Counted from the first letter of the stretch, positions 8,157 to 19,001 are shown. The stretch: 64,000 bases of DNA from Pseudocitrobacter faecalis (GCA_003315335.1 QNRL01000006.1:124001-188000), one strand, 5' to 3'. Notes: a model not told the origin generated them from the letters alone. Numbers and translations: made by a program.

Positions 8157-9548
8157 ATGACTACCGATACTCGCTCACTTTACAGCCAGCTTCCTGCGAC
8201 CGACCGCTTACTGCGCGATGCCGCCTTTGCTTCCCTTCTGGAAAACCACGGTCATTCGCAGGTGGTGGAACAACTCCGCCAGCTTCAGGATGAAGCGCGT
8301 CAGGCGATCCGCGATACCGGCGAGCTTCCGGGCTGGAGTGTCGACTGGGCCGGGGAAGTCGCGCGTCGTTTTGCCACGGATACGCAAAGCGCCATTCGCC
8401 CGGTCATTAACCTGACCGGTACGGTGCTGCACACTAACCTTGGGCGAGCCCAGCAGGCGGAAGCCGCCATTGCCGCGGTGACGCAGGTGATGCGCGACCC
8501 GGTGACGCTGGAATATGACCTCGACGGTGCCGGGCGCGGTCATCGCGATCGCGCACTGGCGGATTTGCTCTGCCGCCTGACTGGCGCAGAGGATGCCTGT
8601 ATCGTTAACAATAACGCGGCTGCCGTATTGCTGATGTTGGCGGCCACGGCGAGCGGCAAAGAAGTCGTCGTCTCACGCGGCGAGCTGGTGGAAATTGGCG
8701 GCGCGTTCCGCATCCCGGACGTGATGCGTCAGGCGGGTTGCGAGCTGCATGAGGTCGGCACCACCAACCGCACGCATGCCAAAGATTATCGGCAGGCGGT
8801 GAATGAAAACACCGGATTGCTGATGAAAGTGCATACCAGCAACTACAGCATTGAAGGCTTCACTAAGACCGTAGAAGAAGCCGAGCTGGCTGAAATTGGC
8901 CGCGAGCTGGATATCCCGGTGGTGGCGGATTTAGGCAGTGGTTCGCTGGTCGATTTAAGCCAGTACGGCCTGCCGAAAGAACCGATGCCGCAGGAGATGA
9001 TCGCCGCAGGCGTCAGCCTGGTGAGTTTCTCCGGCGATAAACTGCTGGGCGGCCCGCAGGCGGGGATTATCGTCGGTAAGAAAGCGATGATTGCTCAGCT
9101 ACAGCAGCATCCGCTCAAGCGCGCGCTACGTGCCGATAAAATGACGCTGGCGGCGCTGGAAGCGACACTGCGCCTCTATCTGCATCCTGAACGCCTCGCC
9201 AGCGACCTGCCGACACTGCGTCTGCTTAACCGCCGCACGGATGAAATCCACGCGCAGGCCGAACGTCTGCGTGAACCGCTGACGCAGCGCTATGGCGACG
9301 AATTTTCTGTTACGGTGATGGAATGTGCCTCACAAATCGGCAGTGGCTCCTTGCCCGTCGATCGCCTGCCGAGTGCTGCCATCACCTTTACCCCTAAAGA
9401 CGGGCGCGGTAGCCGCCTTGAAACACTGGCTAACCGCTGGCGCAGTCTGCCGGTGCCGGTTATCGGGCGCATTTACGACGGGCGATTATGGCTCGACCTG
9501 CGCTGTCTTGAGGATGAATCACGTTTTCTGGAGATGTTGCTGAAATGA
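8157..9548 (+). CDS. selA: L-seryl-tRNA(Sec) selenium transferase
   Basis: 463 residues. SelA is a PLP-dependent, decameric cytosolic enzyme that converts Ser-tRNA(Sec) to selenocysteinyl-tRNA(Sec) using selenophosphate. The fold-type I core is visible: [53 protein letters not shown], and [22 protein letters not shown], in which the Lys of SGDK (about residue 295) binds PLP. The N-terminal 60 residues form the tRNA-binding part. The stop overlaps the selB start by 4 bp (ATGA), so the two are translationally coupled. Confidence 0.97.
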   Translation: MTTDTRSLYSQLPATDRLLRDAAFASLLENHGHSQVVEQLRQLQDEARQAIRDTGELPGWSVDWAGEVARRFATDTQSAIRPVINLTGTVLHTNLGRAQQAEAAIAAVTQVMRDPVTLEYDLDGAGRGHRDRALADLLCRLTGAEDACIVNNNAAAVLLMLAATASGKEVVVSRGELVEIGGAFRIPDVMRQAGCELHEVGTTNRTHAKDYRQAVNENTGLLMKVHTSNYSIEGFTKTVEEAELAEIGRELDIPVVADLGSGSLVDLSQYGLPKEPMPQEMIAAGVSLVSFSGDKLLGGPQAGIIVGKKAMIAQLQQHPLKRALRADKMTLAALEATLRLYLHPERLASDLPTLRLLNRRTDEIHAQAERLREPLTQRYGDEFSVTVMECASQIGSGSLPVDRLPSAAITFTPKDGRGSRLETLANRWRSLPVPVIGRIYDGRLWLDLRCLEDESRFLEMLLK

Positions 9549-11401
9549 TTATTGCCACCGCCGGGCACGTTGACCACGGCAAAACCACGCTGCTGCAGGC
9601 GATTACCGGCATTAACGCCGACCGCCTGCCGGAAGAGAAATCACGCGGGATGACCATCGACCTGGGCTACGCCTACTGGCCGCAGCCCGATGGGCGGGTG
9701 CTCGGGTTTATTGATGTGCCGGGGCACGAGAAATTTCTCTCTAACATGCTGGCGGGCGTGGGGGGTATCGATCATGCCCTGCTGGTGGTGGCTTGTGACG
9801 ATGGTGTAATGGCGCAAACGCGCGAACATCTGGCGATCCTGCAACTGACCGGCAAGCCGACGCTGACGGTGGCGCTAACGAAAACCGATCGCGTCGATGC
9901 GGCGCGTGTGGTGGAAGTGCGTCACGAGATAGACTCGGTATTGCGTGAATACGGTTTTGACGATGCCACGCTGTTCGAAACCGCCGCCACCGCAGGGCTG
10001 GGCATTGATGAATTGCGCGCGCATCTGCTGCAACTACCGGAGCGTGTGAATCCGGAAAACCAGCGCTTCCGTCTGGCGATTGACCGCGCATTCACTGTGA
10101 AAGGGGCCGGACTGGTGGTCACCGGGACGGCGCTTTCCGGGGATGTAAATGTGGGTGATACGTTGTGGCTGACGGGCGTCGATAAACCGATGCGCGTGCG
10201 CGGTATCCACGCGCAAAACCAACCTACCGAACAGGCGCACGCCGGGCAGCGTATTGCGCTGAATATCGTCGGCGATGCGCAGAAAGAAGAATTGAATCGC
10301 GGCGACTGGCTGCTATCGCAGGAACCGCCCGCGCCCGTTGAGCGGGTTATTGTCGAGTTGCACAGCCATGTGCCGCTCACCCAATGGCAGCCGCTGCATA
10401 TTCACCATGCCGCCAGCCATATCACTGGGCGCGTCTCGCTACTGGAGAACAATCTGGCGGAACTGGTACTGGATACGCCACTGTATCTGGCCGACAACGA
10501 CCGTCTGGTGCTGCGCGATATTTCAGCGCGTCTTACCCTTGCGGGTGCGCGCGTGGTGACGCTCAATTCACCGCGTCGCGGGAAGCGTAAAGCCGAATAT
10601 CTGGCGTGGATTGCCGAACTGGCTACCGCTGAAAACGATGCGCAGGCGCTCTCCATCCATCTGCAACGCGATGCGGTACAGCTCACTGATTTTTCCTGGG
10701 CACGGCAGTTGAGCGAACAGGGGCTACAGCAACTGATTAACCAGCCGGGCTATATTCTGGCCGGGAGCGCGCTGCTGGATGCGCCGCTTGCCGCACGCTG
10801 GCAGCGTAAACTGCTGGATGCGCTGGCAACCTACCACGAACAACACAAAGATGAACCGGGGCCAGGCCGTGAGCGCCTGCGCCGCATCGCGCTGCCAATG
10901 GAAGATGAAGCGCTGGTGCTGACGCTGATTGAGCAGATGCGTGAAAGCGGCGTGGTAGCCAGCCATCACGGTTGGCTGCATCTACCGGATCACAAAGCCG
11001 GGTTTACCGATGAACAGGATGTGGTATGGCAAAAAGCAGCGCCACTGTTTGCTGATGAACCCTGGTGGGTGCGCGATTTAGCCCAGCAAACCGGAACCGA
11101 TGAACAATTGATGCGCGCGGTGCTCCGGCAGGCAGCGCAGCAGGGGATGATTACGGCGATCGTCAAAGATCGTTATTACCGTAACGATCGTATCGTCACC
11201 TTCGCGAGTATGATCCGCGAACTGGATCAGGAAAAGGGTTCAACCTGCGCTGCAGATTTCCGCGATAAGCTGAACGTGGGCCGTAAGTTAGCAATTCAAA
11301 TACTGGAATATTTTAATCGTATCGGTTTTACCCGTCGTCGGGGAAATGACCATTTATTACGCGATGCGCTACTTTTTCCTGAAAATAAACGTAACGATTA
11401 A
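9545..11401 (+). CDS. selB: Selenocysteine-specific elongation factor SelB
   Basis: 618 residues. GTP-binding translation factor that carries Sec-tRNA(Sec) to UGA codons followed by a SECIS hairpin. The G domain has G1 GHVDHGKT (residues 7-14), G3 DVPGHE, and G4 as TKTD in place of NKxD, usual for SelB. EF-Tu-like domains 2 and 3 follow ([16 protein letters not shown], about 180-340). The C-terminal half is a run of winged helices that read the mRNA hairpin, ending in [25 protein letters not shown]. Second gene of selAB, followed by a clear terminator. Confidence 0.97.
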   Translation: MIIATAGHVDHGKTTLLQAITGINADRLPEEKSRGMTIDLGYAYWPQPDGRVLGFIDVPGHEKFLSNMLAGVGGIDHALLVVACDDGVMAQTREHLAILQLTGKPTLTVALTKTDRVDAARVVEVRHEIDSVLREYGFDDATLFETAATAGLGIDELRAHLLQLPERVNPENQRFRLAIDRAFTVKGAGLVVTGTALSGDVNVGDTLWLTGVDKPMRVRGIHAQNQPTEQAHAGQRIALNIVGDAQKEELNRGDWLLSQEPPAPVERVIVELHSHVPLTQWQPLHIHHAASHITGRVSLLENNLAELVLDTPLYLADNDRLVLRDISARLTLAGARVVTLNSPRRGKRKAEYLAWIAELATAENDAQALSIHLQRDAVQLTDFSWARQLSEQGLQQLINQPGYILAGSALLDAPLAARWQRKLLDALATYHEQHKDEPGPGRERLRRIALPMEDEALVLTLIEQMRESGVVASHHGWLHLPDHKAGFTDEQDVVWQKAAPLFADEPWWVRDLAQQTGTDEQLMRAVLRQAAQQGMITAIVKDRYYRNDRIVTFASMIRELDQEKGSTCAADFRDKLNVGRKLAIQILEYFNRIGFTRRRGNDHLLRDALLFPENKRND

Positions 11402-11442
11402 TTTAAATATTAAATGAATTAATACAAAAATCATATTGATTA

Positions 11443-11480
11443 ATATCGGATGCGCAGAAAAAGCGCATCCGATATTTTTT
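11443..11480 (+). terminator. Rho-independent terminator after selB
   Basis: Perfect 13-bp stem (atatcggatgcgc / gcgcatccgatat) with a short A-rich loop, followed by a T-run. It closes the selAB operon before yiaY. Confidence 0.88.
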
Positions 11481-11568
11481 CCATTTCAAAAATAGAATAT
11501 GGATCATATTTTTTGTTTAACCCTTACCTTACCCTAGCCGCCAATTTCCCATTAATTAAGGAACGATC

Positions 11569-12720
11569 ATGGCAGCATCCACTTTTTATATTCCTTCAGT
11601 GAATGTTATTGGCGCTGATTCATTAAATGGTGCAATGGATACAATGCGCGACTACGGTTATCGCCGCGCATTAATTGTGACGGATGCCATTCTGAATAAA
11701 TTGGGCATGGCGGGTGACGTGCAGAAGGGCCTGGCTGAGCGTGATATTTTCAGCGTGATTTATGATGGCGTACAGCCAAACCCGACCACAGCGAACGTTA
11801 ACGCAGGCCTGGCAATCCTCAAAGAAAATAACTGCGACTGCGTCATTTCGCTGGGCGGTGGTTCTCCACACGACTGCGCAAAAGGTATTGCGCTGGTGGC
11901 GTCTAACGGCGGGCAAATTAGCGATTATGAAGGCGTTGACCGCTCGGCTAAACCGCAGTTGCCGATGATTGCGATTAATACCACCGCAGGCACCGCGTCT
12001 GAAATGACCCGTTTCTGCATCATTACCGACGAAGCGCGTCATATTAAAATGGCGATCGTCGATAAACACGTAACGCCCATTCTGTCCGTGAATGACTCTT
12101 CCCTGATGACCGGCATGCCAAAATCGCTGACCGCTGCCACCGGGATGGATGCGTTGACTCATGCTATCGAAGCCTACGTATCTATCGCGGCTACTCCAAT
12201 TACTGACGCCTGCGCGCTGAAAGCGATCACCATGATTGCCGAAAACCTGAGCGTTGCCGTCGCCGATGGCGCGAATGCACAAGCCCGTGAAGCAATGGCT
12301 TACGCGCAGTTCCTGGCCGGTATGGCATTTAACAACGCCTCGCTGGGCTATGTTCACGCGATGGCGCACCAGCTTGGCGGTTTCTACGACCTGCCGCACG
12401 GTGTCTGCAACGCGGTTCTGCTGCCGCACGTCCAGGCGTTCAACAGCAAAGTGGCGGCTGCACGTTTGCGTGACTGCGCACAGGCAATGAACATCGATGT
12501 TACGGGCCTGAACGATGAGCAGGGAGCAAAAGCCTGCATCGACGCCATCTGCAAACTGGCGCGTGACGTCAACATCCCGGCGGGCCTGCGTGACCTGAAC
12601 GTGAAAGAAGAAGATATCCCGGTTCTGGCGACTAACGCCCTGAAAGATGCCTGTGGTTTCACTAACCCGATTCAGGCAACTCACGACGAAATTATGGCGA
12701 TTTACCGCGCTGCAATGTAA
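11569..12720 (+). CDS. yiaY: Iron-dependent alcohol dehydrogenase YiaY
   Basis: 383 residues. Group III (iron-containing) alcohol dehydrogenase, similar to FucO and Zymomonas AdhB. The Rossmann-like N-terminal half carries [17 protein letters not shown] (about 92-108) for NAD(P). The helical C-terminal half has the metal ligands Asp (near [15 protein letters not shown]) and the three His of [30 protein letters not shown]+ and Fe2+ are expected cofactors. The physiological substrate is not known. It has its own ribosome site (TAAGGAACGATC) and is followed by a hairpin before aldB, suggesting separate but possibly read-through transcription with the aldehyde dehydrogenase. Confidence 0.93.
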   Translation: MAASTFYIPSVNVIGADSLNGAMDTMRDYGYRRALIVTDAILNKLGMAGDVQKGLAERDIFSVIYDGVQPNPTTANVNAGLAILKENNCDCVISLGGGSPHDCAKGIALVASNGGQISDYEGVDRSAKPQLPMIAINTTAGTASEMTRFCIITDEARHIKMAIVDKHVTPILSVNDSSLMTGMPKSLTAATGMDALTHAIEAYVSIAATPITDACALKAITMIAENLSVAVADGANAQAREAMAYAQFLAGMAFNNASLGYVHAMAHQLGGFYDLPHGVCNAVLLPHVQAFNSKVAAARLRDCAQAMNIDVTGLNDEQGAKACIDAICKLARDVNIPAGLRDLNVKEEDIPVLATNALKDACGFTNPIQATHDEIMAIYRAAM

Positions 12721-12748
12721 TTCGTGACCGTTGTCGTAAACCTATGTA

Positions 12749-12773
12749 CGGCTGGCGAAAAAAACGCCAGCCG
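12749..12773 (+). terminator. Intercistronic hairpin between yiaY and aldB
   Basis: Stem cggctggcg / cgccagccg with a 7-A loop. No T-run follows, so it is more likely a processing or stabilising hairpin, or a weak terminator. Confidence 0.5.
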
Positions 12774-12814
12774 CGTCTACCCTTGAAGGACTGCAACAGC
12801 AAGGAGAGACGGCG

Positions 12815-14353
12815 ATGACAAACAATCCCCCTTCAGCCCGCATTCAACCGGGCGAGTATGGTTTTCCTCTTAAGCTTAAACCTCGCTATGACAACTTTAT
12901 CGGCGGCGACTGGGTTGCACCCGTCGACGGCGAGTATTACCAGAATTTGACGCCGGTAACCGGGCAACTGCTTTGTGAAGTCGCCTCATCCGGCAAACGT
13001 GATATCGACCTGGCATTAGATGCCGCGCATAAAGCCAAAGATAAATGGGCACAAATGTCCGTGCAGGATCGGGCGGGGATCTTGCTGAAAATTGCCGATC
13101 GCATGGAGCAAAACCTCGATCTGCTGGCAACGGCGGAAACCTGGGATAACGGTAAACCGATCCGCGAAACCAGCGCAGCCGATGTGCCGCTGGCGATTGA
13201 CCATTTCCGCTACTTTGCCTCGTGTATCCGCGCGCAGGAAGGTGGCATCAGCGAAGTGGATAAAGATACCGTGGCGTATCACTTCCATGAACCGTTGGGC
13301 GTGGTCGCGCAAATCATCCCATGGAACTTCCCGCTGCTGATGGCGAGCTGGAAAATGGCCCCGGCGCTGGCCGCAGGTAACTGCATCGTCCTGAAACCGG
13401 CGCGCTTAACGCCGTTGTCGGTGCTGCTGCTGATGGAAATCATCGGTGACTTACTGCCGCCTGGTGTAATTAACGTGGTGAACGGCGCGGGCGGGGAAAT
13501 CGGCGAATATCTGGCAACGTCTAAACGCATCGCCAAAGTTGCGTTCACCGGCTCCACCGAAGTCGGCCAGCAAATCATGCAGTACGCGACGCAGAACATC
13601 ATTCCGGTCACGCTGGAGCTGGGCGGGAAATCACCGAACATCTTCTTTGCTGATGTGATGGATGAAGAGGACGCGTTCTTTGATAAAGCGCTGGAAGGTT
13701 TCGCGCTCTTTGCGTTTAACCAGGGGGAAGTGTGTACCTGCCCAAGCCGCGCGCTGGTACATGAATCTATCTACGATCGCTTTATGGAGCGGGCGATTCG
13801 CCGGGTGGAAAGCATCCGTAGCGGTAACCCACTGGACAGCGTAACGCAGATGGGCGCGCAGGTGTCGCATGGGCAGATGGAGACCATCCTCAACTACATC
13901 GACATCGGCAAGAAAGAGGGCGCGGACGTGCTGACCGGCGGGCGACGCAAACGCCTTGAGGGTGAGCTTCACGACGGCTATTACCTCGAGCCGACGATTC
14001 TGTTTGGCCAGAACAGCATGCGTGTTTTCCAGGAGGAGATCTTCGGCCCGGTGCTGGCGGTTACCACCTTTAAAACCACCGAAGAAGCGCTGGCGCTGGC
14101 TAACGATACTCAGTATGGTCTCGGCGCGGGCGTCTGGAGTCGCAATGGTAATCTGGCCTACAAAATGGGGCGCGGTATTCAGGCCGGGCGCGTCTGGACC
14201 AACTGCTATCACGCTTACCCGGCGCATGCGGCATTTGGCGGCTATAAACAGTCGGGCATTGGCCGCGAGACTCACAAGATGATGCTGGAGCATTATCAAC
14301 AAACTAAATGCCTGCTGGTAAGCTACTCGGACAAACCGCTCGGTCTGTTCTGA
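12815..14353 (+). CDS. aldB: Aldehyde dehydrogenase AldB
   Basis: 512 residues. NADP-dependent acetaldehyde/aldehyde dehydrogenase of the ALDH superfamily. Visible are the Rossmann and substrate motifs [23 protein letters not shown], the NAD(P) glycine motif FTGSTEVGQ, the general base Glu in [12 protein letters not shown] and the nucleophilic Cys in [12 protein letters not shown]. The C-terminal oligomerisation segment ends in [10 protein letters not shown], as in the E. coli protein. It detoxifies aldehydes and alcohols in stationary phase; in E. coli it is under RpoS, Crp and Fis. Control sites were not mapped here. Confidence 0.95.
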   Translation: MTNNPPSARIQPGEYGFPLKLKPRYDNFIGGDWVAPVDGEYYQNLTPVTGQLLCEVASSGKRDIDLALDAAHKAKDKWAQMSVQDRAGILLKIADRMEQNLDLLATAETWDNGKPIRETSAADVPLAIDHFRYFASCIRAQEGGISEVDKDTVAYHFHEPLGVVAQIIPWNFPLLMASWKMAPALAAGNCIVLKPARLTPLSVLLLMEIIGDLLPPGVINVVNGAGGEIGEYLATSKRIAKVAFTGSTEVGQQIMQYATQNIIPVTLELGGKSPNIFFADVMDEEDAFFDKALEGFALFAFNQGEVCTCPSRALVHESIYDRFMERAIRRVESIRSGNPLDSVTQMGAQVSHGQMETILNYIDIGKKEGADVLTGGRRKRLEGELHDGYYLEPTILFGQNSMRVFQEEIFGPVLAVTTFKTTEEALALANDTQYGLGAGVWSRNGNLAYKMGRGIQAGRVWTNCYHAYPAHAAFGGYKQSGIGRETHKMMLEHYQQTKCLLVSYSDKPLGLF

Positions 14354-14369
14354 TTATCCTGTTTTAACG

Positions 14370-14394
14370 GCCCGGCGGTGTTTCCCCGCCGGGC
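14370..14394 (+). terminator. Hairpin after aldB
   Basis: GC-rich stem gcccggcgg / ccgccgggc with a short loop. The following sequence (ttgctgt) has only a poor T-run, so this is a probable but not ideal terminator. Confidence 0.6.
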
Positions 14395-14508
14395 TTGCTG
14401 TATATCGAAACCCATATGGCATTATATAAATTAGATGTTTGCCTGATATCTAAAAATTCCTCTACTATTTCCCATCCCCCGATTATTTATTTTAATCTCT
14501 GAGGATTT

Positions 14509-14832
14509 ATGTTTCTTAATTATTTCGCGCTGGGCGTCCTAATATTTGTATTCCTGGTCATCTTCTATGGGATTATCATCTTACATGATATTCCTTATCT
14601 GATTGCGAAGAAACGCAATCACCCCCACGCTGACGCCATTCACGTTGCGGGCTGGGTGAGTCTTTTTACGCTGCATGTTATTTGGCCTTTCCTGTGGATT
14701 TGGGCAACGTTATATCGCCCTGAGCACGGCTGGGGAATGCAAACCCCGGATGCGTCGCTTATCCAGCTTCAGGAGCGCGTGGCTGGTCTGGAGAAACAAC
14801 TGGCTGAGGCGAAGTCCTCCTCAGCGGAGTAA
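14509..14832 (+). CDS. yiaW: YiaW, DUF3302 inner-membrane protein
   Basis: 107 residues, two hydrophobic segments (about 4-26, 45-68) and a C-terminal coiled-coil-like tail ([19 protein letters not shown]). It matches YibI (10-339) nearly residue for residue over the first 75 positions, with divergence mainly in the tail. Preceded by TGAGGATTT. It lies 5 bp before yiaV and forms an operon with it. Function unknown; the conserved pairing suggests it helps anchor or regulate the HlyD-type partner. Confidence 0.88.
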   Translation: MFLNYFALGVLIFVFLVIFYGIIILHDIPYLIAKKRNHPHADAIHVAGWVSLFTLHVIWPFLWIWATLYRPEHGWGMQTPDASLIQLQERVAGLEKQLAEAKSSSAE

Positions 14833-14837
14833 TATTT

Positions 14838-15974
14838 ATGGATTTACTGATTATTATGACCTACGTGGCTTTCGCGTGGGCACTGTTTAAGATATTCAAA
14901 ATTCCCGTTAATAAATGGACTATTCCAACGGCGGCATTGGGCGGTATATTTATTGTCAGCGGTTTAATTCTGCTTATGAATTATAACCATCCTTATACCT
15001 TTAAAGCGCAAAAAGCGGTGGTGTCTATTCCGGTTGTTCCGCTGGTTACCGGGGTGGTCATGGAAGTTACCGACAAGAAAAATACCCTGATTAAAAAAGG
15101 CGAGGTGTTATTTAAGCTTGATCCTACCCGCTATCAGGCGCGTGTAGACCGCCTGAAGGCCGATATTGTGACGGCGGAGCATAAACAGCAGGCGCTGGTG
15201 GCACAGCTTGATGAGATGATGGCCAACACGCAGCAGGCGAAAGCGACGCGTGACAAGCTGGCGAAAGATTACCAGCGCTATCTTCAGGGCAGCCAGGCCA
15301 AAGTGAACCCGTTCTCTGAACGCGATATTGACGCGGCGCGGCAAAATTATCTGGCGCAGGAAGCTTCGGTGAAGTCATCGGCGGCAGAACAGAAACAGAT
15401 CCAGAGCGAGCTGGACAGCATGGTGCTGGGCGAACATTCGCAAATCGCCAGCCTGAAAGCACAGCTTGCGGAAGCGCAATTCAACCTGGATCAGACGGTC
15501 GTTCGCGCCCCCAGCGACGGCTACATCACGCAGGTTCTGATTCGACCGGGAACCTACGCCGCCGCGCTGCCGCTGCGCCCGGTGATGGTCTTTATTCCTG
15601 ACCAGAAACGGCAGATTATTGCCCAGTTCCGTCAGAACTCTCTGCTGAGGCTGGCGCCTGGCGACGAAGCCGAAGTGGTGTTCAATGCGCTACCGGGCCA
15701 GGTATTCAGTGGCAAACTGGCGGCCATCAGTCCGGCGGTTCCCGGCGGAACATATCAATCCACGGGCGTGTTGCAGTCGCTGAATACGACGCCGGGTTCG
15801 GAAGGGGTGATTGCGACAATTGAGCTGGACGAAAATGCTGACCTCAGCGCGCTACCCGACGGTATTTACGCGCAGGCGGCGATTTATTCCGACCATTTCA
15901 GTCATGTATCGGTGATGCGTAAAGTACTGCTGCGTATGACCAGCTGGGTACATTACCTTTATCTCGACCACTAA
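14838..15974 (+). CDS. yiaV: YiaV, HlyD/EmrA-type membrane fusion protein
   Basis: 378 residues: N-terminal membrane anchor, split lipoyl domain ([27 protein letters not shown] and [18 protein letters not shown]), helical hairpin between, beta-barrel and C-terminal [18 protein letters not shown]. It is the paralogue of YibH at 345-1481 with the same length and no gaps in the parts compared. Predicted periplasmic adaptor of a drug or acid efflux system, but no transporter gene is linked. Its stop overlaps the convergent yiaU stop by 4 bp. Confidence 0.9.
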   Translation: MDLLIIMTYVAFAWALFKIFKIPVNKWTIPTAALGGIFIVSGLILLMNYNHPYTFKAQKAVVSIPVVPLVTGVVMEVTDKKNTLIKKGEVLFKLDPTRYQARVDRLKADIVTAEHKQQALVAQLDEMMANTQQAKATRDKLAKDYQRYLQGSQAKVNPFSERDIDAARQNYLAQEASVKSSAAEQKQIQSELDSMVLGEHSQIASLKAQLAEAQFNLDQTVVRAPSDGYITQVLIRPGTYAAALPLRPVMVFIPDQKRQIIAQFRQNSLLRLAPGDEAEVVFNALPGQVFSGKLAAISPAVPGGTYQSTGVLQSLNTTPGSEGVIATIELDENADLSALPDGIYAQAAIYSDHFSHVSVMRKVLLRMTSWVHYLYLDH

Positions 15975-16945
15975 TTATCGTTTGCAGGCAGTTGCTGTGA
16001 CGGCAACAGGCGCGTCACAGCAAGCTGCTTGCGTATTTCACTGAGCATAGCATCCAGAATAAACTGCACCCGCCAGGGCTGATATTCGCGCTTGCGGAAG
16101 ATAGCCACCAGATCTAACCACCACTCCTGCTGGTCAGGGAAACAGGCTACCAACGTACCCGCCTGAATATCGTTTCTGACGCTCTCTTTGGGCGCAAAAA
16201 CAATACCGAGATCGTTACGCGCCAGCTCCAGCGCAGATTGCGTATTATCGCAAACGTAATTGCCTTTTACCCGATAGTCGACGGCGGATTTATTTTCTCC
16301 GGTGCTAAATCGCCAGATATTCGAATCACCCATCATCATCGAATCAATCAAAATACATGAATGCTGAGCCAGTTCTTCCGGGCCATGGATCGGATGTTTA
16401 TTTAGATAGCTTGGGCTGGCAAACGCGGTGACCGAATATTTCGTAATAAAACTGGCGACTAATGACTCATCTTTGGGTTGCGCATAAGTAATTAACACAT
16501 CGCAATCATCCGGGAACTCCACACCATCATAAAACGCTTTCGGTTCCAGATTGTATGTTTTTAGCGAAAAGGTAATCTCACCAATATCCATAATGTTGGC
16601 AATGACATTTTTTGCCAGATAAGCGACTATCCCGGTGGGGGCGTACACAGTCACCCGGCCACGTTTCTCATGCTTATAGTCAGCAATGAAATTATTAAGC
16701 TGCTCGTATCTATCGAGCATGTCATTGATGAAGGGAAGCAAGGCCGTACCGAAAGGCGTCAGGGTCAGTTTTCGGGGGGAACGGTCAAAAACTTTAAGCC
16801 CTACTTTTGATTCGAAATCAGCAAGATACTTACTGACATTTGCCTGCGCGATGCCAAGAATTGTCGCAGCGTGGCTGATATTTTCACTGGCCGCGATGAC
16901 CGAGATAATCTTCAGCTCCCGGGGCTTAAGGTGTAAATTATTCAT
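15971..16945 (-). CDS. yiaU: LysR-type regulator YiaU
   Basis: 324 residues. The N-terminal winged helix-turn-helix ([56 protein letters not shown], about 11-68) is a clear LysR HTH. A periplasmic-binding-like effector domain follows (about 95-300). It is transcribed divergently from yiaT and convergent with yiaV. Its target could be yiaT, yiaWV or both; the effector is unknown. The 125-bp gap to yiaT is AT-rich and must hold both promoters. Confidence 0.88.
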   Translation of the reverse strand: MNNLHLKPRELKIISVIAASENISHAATILGIAQANVSKYLADFESKVGLKVFDRSPRKLTLTPFGTALLPFINDMLDRYEQLNNFIADYKHEKRGRVTVYAPTGIVAYLAKNVIANIMDIGEITFSLKTYNLEPKAFYDGVEFPDDCDVLITYAQPKDESLVASFITKYSVTAFASPSYLNKHPIHGPEELAQHSCILIDSMMMGDSNIWRFSTGENKSAVDYRVKGNYVCDNTQSALELARNDLGIVFAPKESVRNDIQAGTLVACFPDQQEWWLDLVAIFRKREYQPWRVQFILDAMLSEIRKQLAVTRLLPSQQLPANDN

Positions 16946-17069
16946 CGCTAGACCTGATATATATATGATTTTATATATTACTATATAAATATGCGCGTTG
17001 CATTGATGAATTTGTAAACATTATTATTCTCGCGCTTTATTTTTCCTATTTTAAAATGGACAGCCGGGA

Positions 17070-17810
17070 ATGTTAAATACGCGCAATGCTACGGCGCTGA
17101 TTGCTTTGTCGTTTATGACAACTGCAACAGCGTCTGAATTATCTATTGGTGCGGGGGCGGTATATAACGAATCACCGTACCGCGGTTATAATGAAAATAC
17201 TCATGTCGTGCCGTTAATCAGTTATGAGGGCGAATCTTTATATATTCGCCAGACGACCTTAGGTTACATTCTTTCAAAAAGTGAAAAGAATGAAATCAGT
17301 ATCACCGCGTCATGGATGCCGCTGGAGTTTTCTCCTTCGGATAACGACGATCATGCAATGAGTCGTCTGGATAAGCGCGACAGTACCGCGATGGCGGGGG
17401 CCACGTGGTATCACCACGAAAAATGGGGCAGCCTGAAGGTCTCTGCCGCGACCGATATTCTGGATAACAGCGATGGCTGGGTAGCAGAGATGTCGCTCTT
17501 CCGCGTGATGCCGCTCGGTAAGCTGACGCTCACGCCTTCCGCGGGCGTCCTCTATTACGATAAAAGCTTTAACGACTACTACTATGGTATCTCTGCCGGG
17601 GAATCGCACCGTAGCGGGCTCTCGTCATATTCTCCTGACGACAGCTGGACGCCATACCTGGGCGTCGGCGCAAAATACCCGTTAACGAAGAACATCATTT
17701 TACAGGCGAGCGCGATGTACAGCGTGCTGCCGGATGACATCAAAAACAGCCCGATGGTCGATCGTGAAAACAGTTTTACCTTCCTGACCGGCGCGAGCTG
17801 GCATTTCTGA
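17070..17810 (+). CDS. yiaT: YiaT, MipA/OmpV family outer-membrane protein
   Basis: 246 residues, the same as the E. coli protein. An N-terminal signal peptide (cleavage expected after TATA, before SELSIGAG) is followed by a beta-barrel pattern of alternating residues and a terminal aromatic (GASWHF), typical of outer-membrane insertion. The motif GAGAVYNESPYRGYN at the mature N-terminus is characteristic of the MipA/OmpV family. It probably is a small outer-membrane channel or scaffold. Divergent from the LysR gene yiaU and followed by a strong hairpin. Confidence 0.9.
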   Translation: MLNTRNATALIALSFMTTATASELSIGAGAVYNESPYRGYNENTHVVPLISYEGESLYIRQTTLGYILSKSEKNEISITASWMPLEFSPSDNDDHAMSRLDKRDSTAMAGATWYHHEKWGSLKVSAATDILDNSDGWVAEMSLFRVMPLGKLTLTPSAGVLYYDKSFNDYYYGISAGESHRSGLSSYSPDDSWTPYLGVGAKYPLTKNIILQASAMYSVLPDDIKNSPMVDRENSFTFLTGASWHF

Positions 17811-17820
17811 TAAGTGTTTT

Positions 17821-17843
17821 AACCCGGCGAGTGTTGCCGGGTT
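17821..17843 (+). terminator. Hairpin after yiaT
   Basis: Perfect 8-bp stem aacccggc / gccgggtt with loop gagtgtt. The right arm and loop are repeated exactly at the end of hicB (18615-18636), see findings. T-run is weak. Confidence 0.65.
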
Positions 17844-18003
17844 AATACTGTGTTTTGCGAAGAGATTCGCATTCTAAGCTGCCTATTACACGCTTCCCTG
17901 TTTTTCTTTTCGAGCCACTTTCCTGAAGCAAAATCTCCTGACTGCATCACGTTTAGCGCTGCGATATTGTGATGGAGGACGTAGGTGTGGTGTGTATTGT
18001 GTG

Positions 18004-18009
18004 TATAAT
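18004..18009 (+). promoter_or_regulatory. Consensus -10 box (TATAAT) upstream of hicA
   Basis: A perfect TATAAT lies 17 bp before the chosen hicA start, in a G/T-rich stretch. No good -35 was identified. HicAB operons are usually autoregulated by the HicB DNA-binding domain; an operator was not resolved. Confidence 0.4.
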
Positions 18010-18025
18010 TAAAAAGGGCAAGGAT

Positions 18026-18211
18026 GTGAAGAGCGCGGAGGTTATTGCAATCCTGAAACAGCACGGCTGGGTACATGTTCGTACCCGGGGAAGCCATCAG
18101 CAGTTTCATCATCCCAGCCGAGCGGGACTGGTCACTGTACCGCATCCTCGCAAAGATATTAAACCGGGAACCCTGGCCCAGATTTGCCCCCAGGCCGGGA
18201 TTAAAATGTAA
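18026..18211 (+). CDS. hicA: HicA toxin (mRNA interferase)
   Basis: 61 residues from the GTG at 18026, preceded by AGGGCAAGGA; an upstream ATG would add 19 Cys/Val-rich residues not seen in the family. HicA has a double-stranded-RNA-binding-like fold. The signature GWVHVRTRGSHQQFHHP contains the catalytic His in GSHQQF, and TVPHPRKDIKPGTLAQIC is the second family motif. It cleaves mRNA and tmRNA when not neutralised. hicB starts 16 bp downstream. The motif residues look intact, so the toxin is probably active. Confidence 0.88.
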   Translation: MKSAEVIAILKQHGWVHVRTRGSHQQFHHPSRAGLVTVPHPRKDIKPGTLAQICPQAGIKM

Positions 18212-18227
18212 ATCACCAGGAGTTTTT

Positions 18228-18635
18228 ATGTTCTATCCGGCTTATATACACACCGACCCCGATGGCAGCAGCAGTGGTTTTTTCCCTGATGTACCGGGTT
18301 GTTATTTCGCGGGGGATTCTCTTGATGACACTTTTCAGGATGCGCGAGGGGCGTTGGTTGCGCATTTTGAAGCGCTTTGTGAGCTCAATAAAGAATTGCC
18401 CTTACCGGGTTCTGTGGAGACGCATTTGGCTTGTGATCCACAAAACTATACCGGCGGGCAATGGTTGCTCGTCGACATCAATATGAATCAGTTTGAGGGC
18501 AGAGCCGAGCGGATTAACATCACTATGCCGAAACGGCTTCTGCAAAAGATTGACTCGTTTGTTCGTAACAATCCTGACTATGCCAACAGAAGCGCGTTTC
18601 TGGCTGAAGCTGCACGGCGAGTGTTGCCGGGTTAA
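18228..18635 (+). CDS. hicB: HicB antitoxin
   Basis: 135 residues from the ATG at 18228 (CCAGGAG upstream). The N-terminal degenerate RNase H-like domain is seen in MFYPAYIHTDPDGSSSGFFPDVPGCYFAGDSLDDTFQDAR. The C-terminus is a ribbon-helix-helix DNA-binding domain (RINITMPKRLLQKIDSFVRNN...NRSAFLAEAARR). It neutralises HicA and represses the operon. Its last codons and stop fall in a 22-nt repeat shared with the yiaT terminator, and its end overlaps the convergent gene at 18632 by 4 bp. Confidence 0.88.
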   Translation: MFYPAYIHTDPDGSSSGFFPDVPGCYFAGDSLDDTFQDARGALVAHFEALCELNKELPLPGSVETHLACDPQNYTGGQWLLVDINMNQFEGRAERINITMPKRLLQKIDSFVRNNPDYANRSAFLAEAARRVLPG

Positions 18636-18943
18636 TCCAGCGTTTTCACCTCAAGCGGGCGGAAACGGCTGTAGATCCACAGCCCCAGGCAAGTGACGGA
18701 ACCCAGGAATGCGGTAAAGAGAACGGTAACGAACAGGGCGCTGAATATCGCGGCAGGAAGCGCGAGAATGCCATGTACCGGCTGATCGTTCCATTTCACC
18801 ATATCGGCGCCAAAGATCCCCATCACACCACATACCACTGCAAAAATCTGCAATGGAATACCCAGGCCTATCAGCATCAGCCGATAGATGGATGACGGTT
18901 TGATGCGCTTCAGGGTGACATCGGTGCTGCTGTCCTTGCTCAT
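18632..18943 (-). CDS. Small inner-membrane protein of unknown family
   Basis: 103 residues. Two strongly hydrophobic segments, about residues 20-45 (LMLIGLGIPLQIFAVVCGVMGIFGA) and 60-92 (LALPAAIFSALFVTVLFTAFLGSVTCLGLWIY), are joined by a short polar loop. The N-terminal tail is charged, and the C-terminal FRPLEVKTLD is probably cytoplasmic. I do not recognise the family. It sits between hicB and the GH127 cluster and is convergent with hicB. The ribosome site before the start is weak. Codon use and length make it a likely real gene, but nothing shows its role. Confidence 0.6.
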   Translation of the reverse strand: MSKDSSTDVTLKRIKPSSIYRLMLIGLGIPLQIFAVVCGVMGIFGADMVKWNDQPVHGILALPAAIFSALFVTVLFTAFLGSVTCLGLWIYSRFRPLEVKTLD

Positions 18944-19001
18944 TTTTATTTTCTCATGGGAAGGTAAAGTGGTGTGATTATATCATGAGGAAATGAGGCT
19001 G

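Noticed and set aside
8048..8293. 81-codon frame across the yibF-selA gap
   Set aside because: Overlaps the start of selA in another frame and runs through the hairpin; no support as a gene.
11671..12684. 337-codon open frame opposite yiaY
   Set aside because: Antisense shadow of yiaY; His/Arg/Gln-rich translation without domain, and yiaY motifs are intact.
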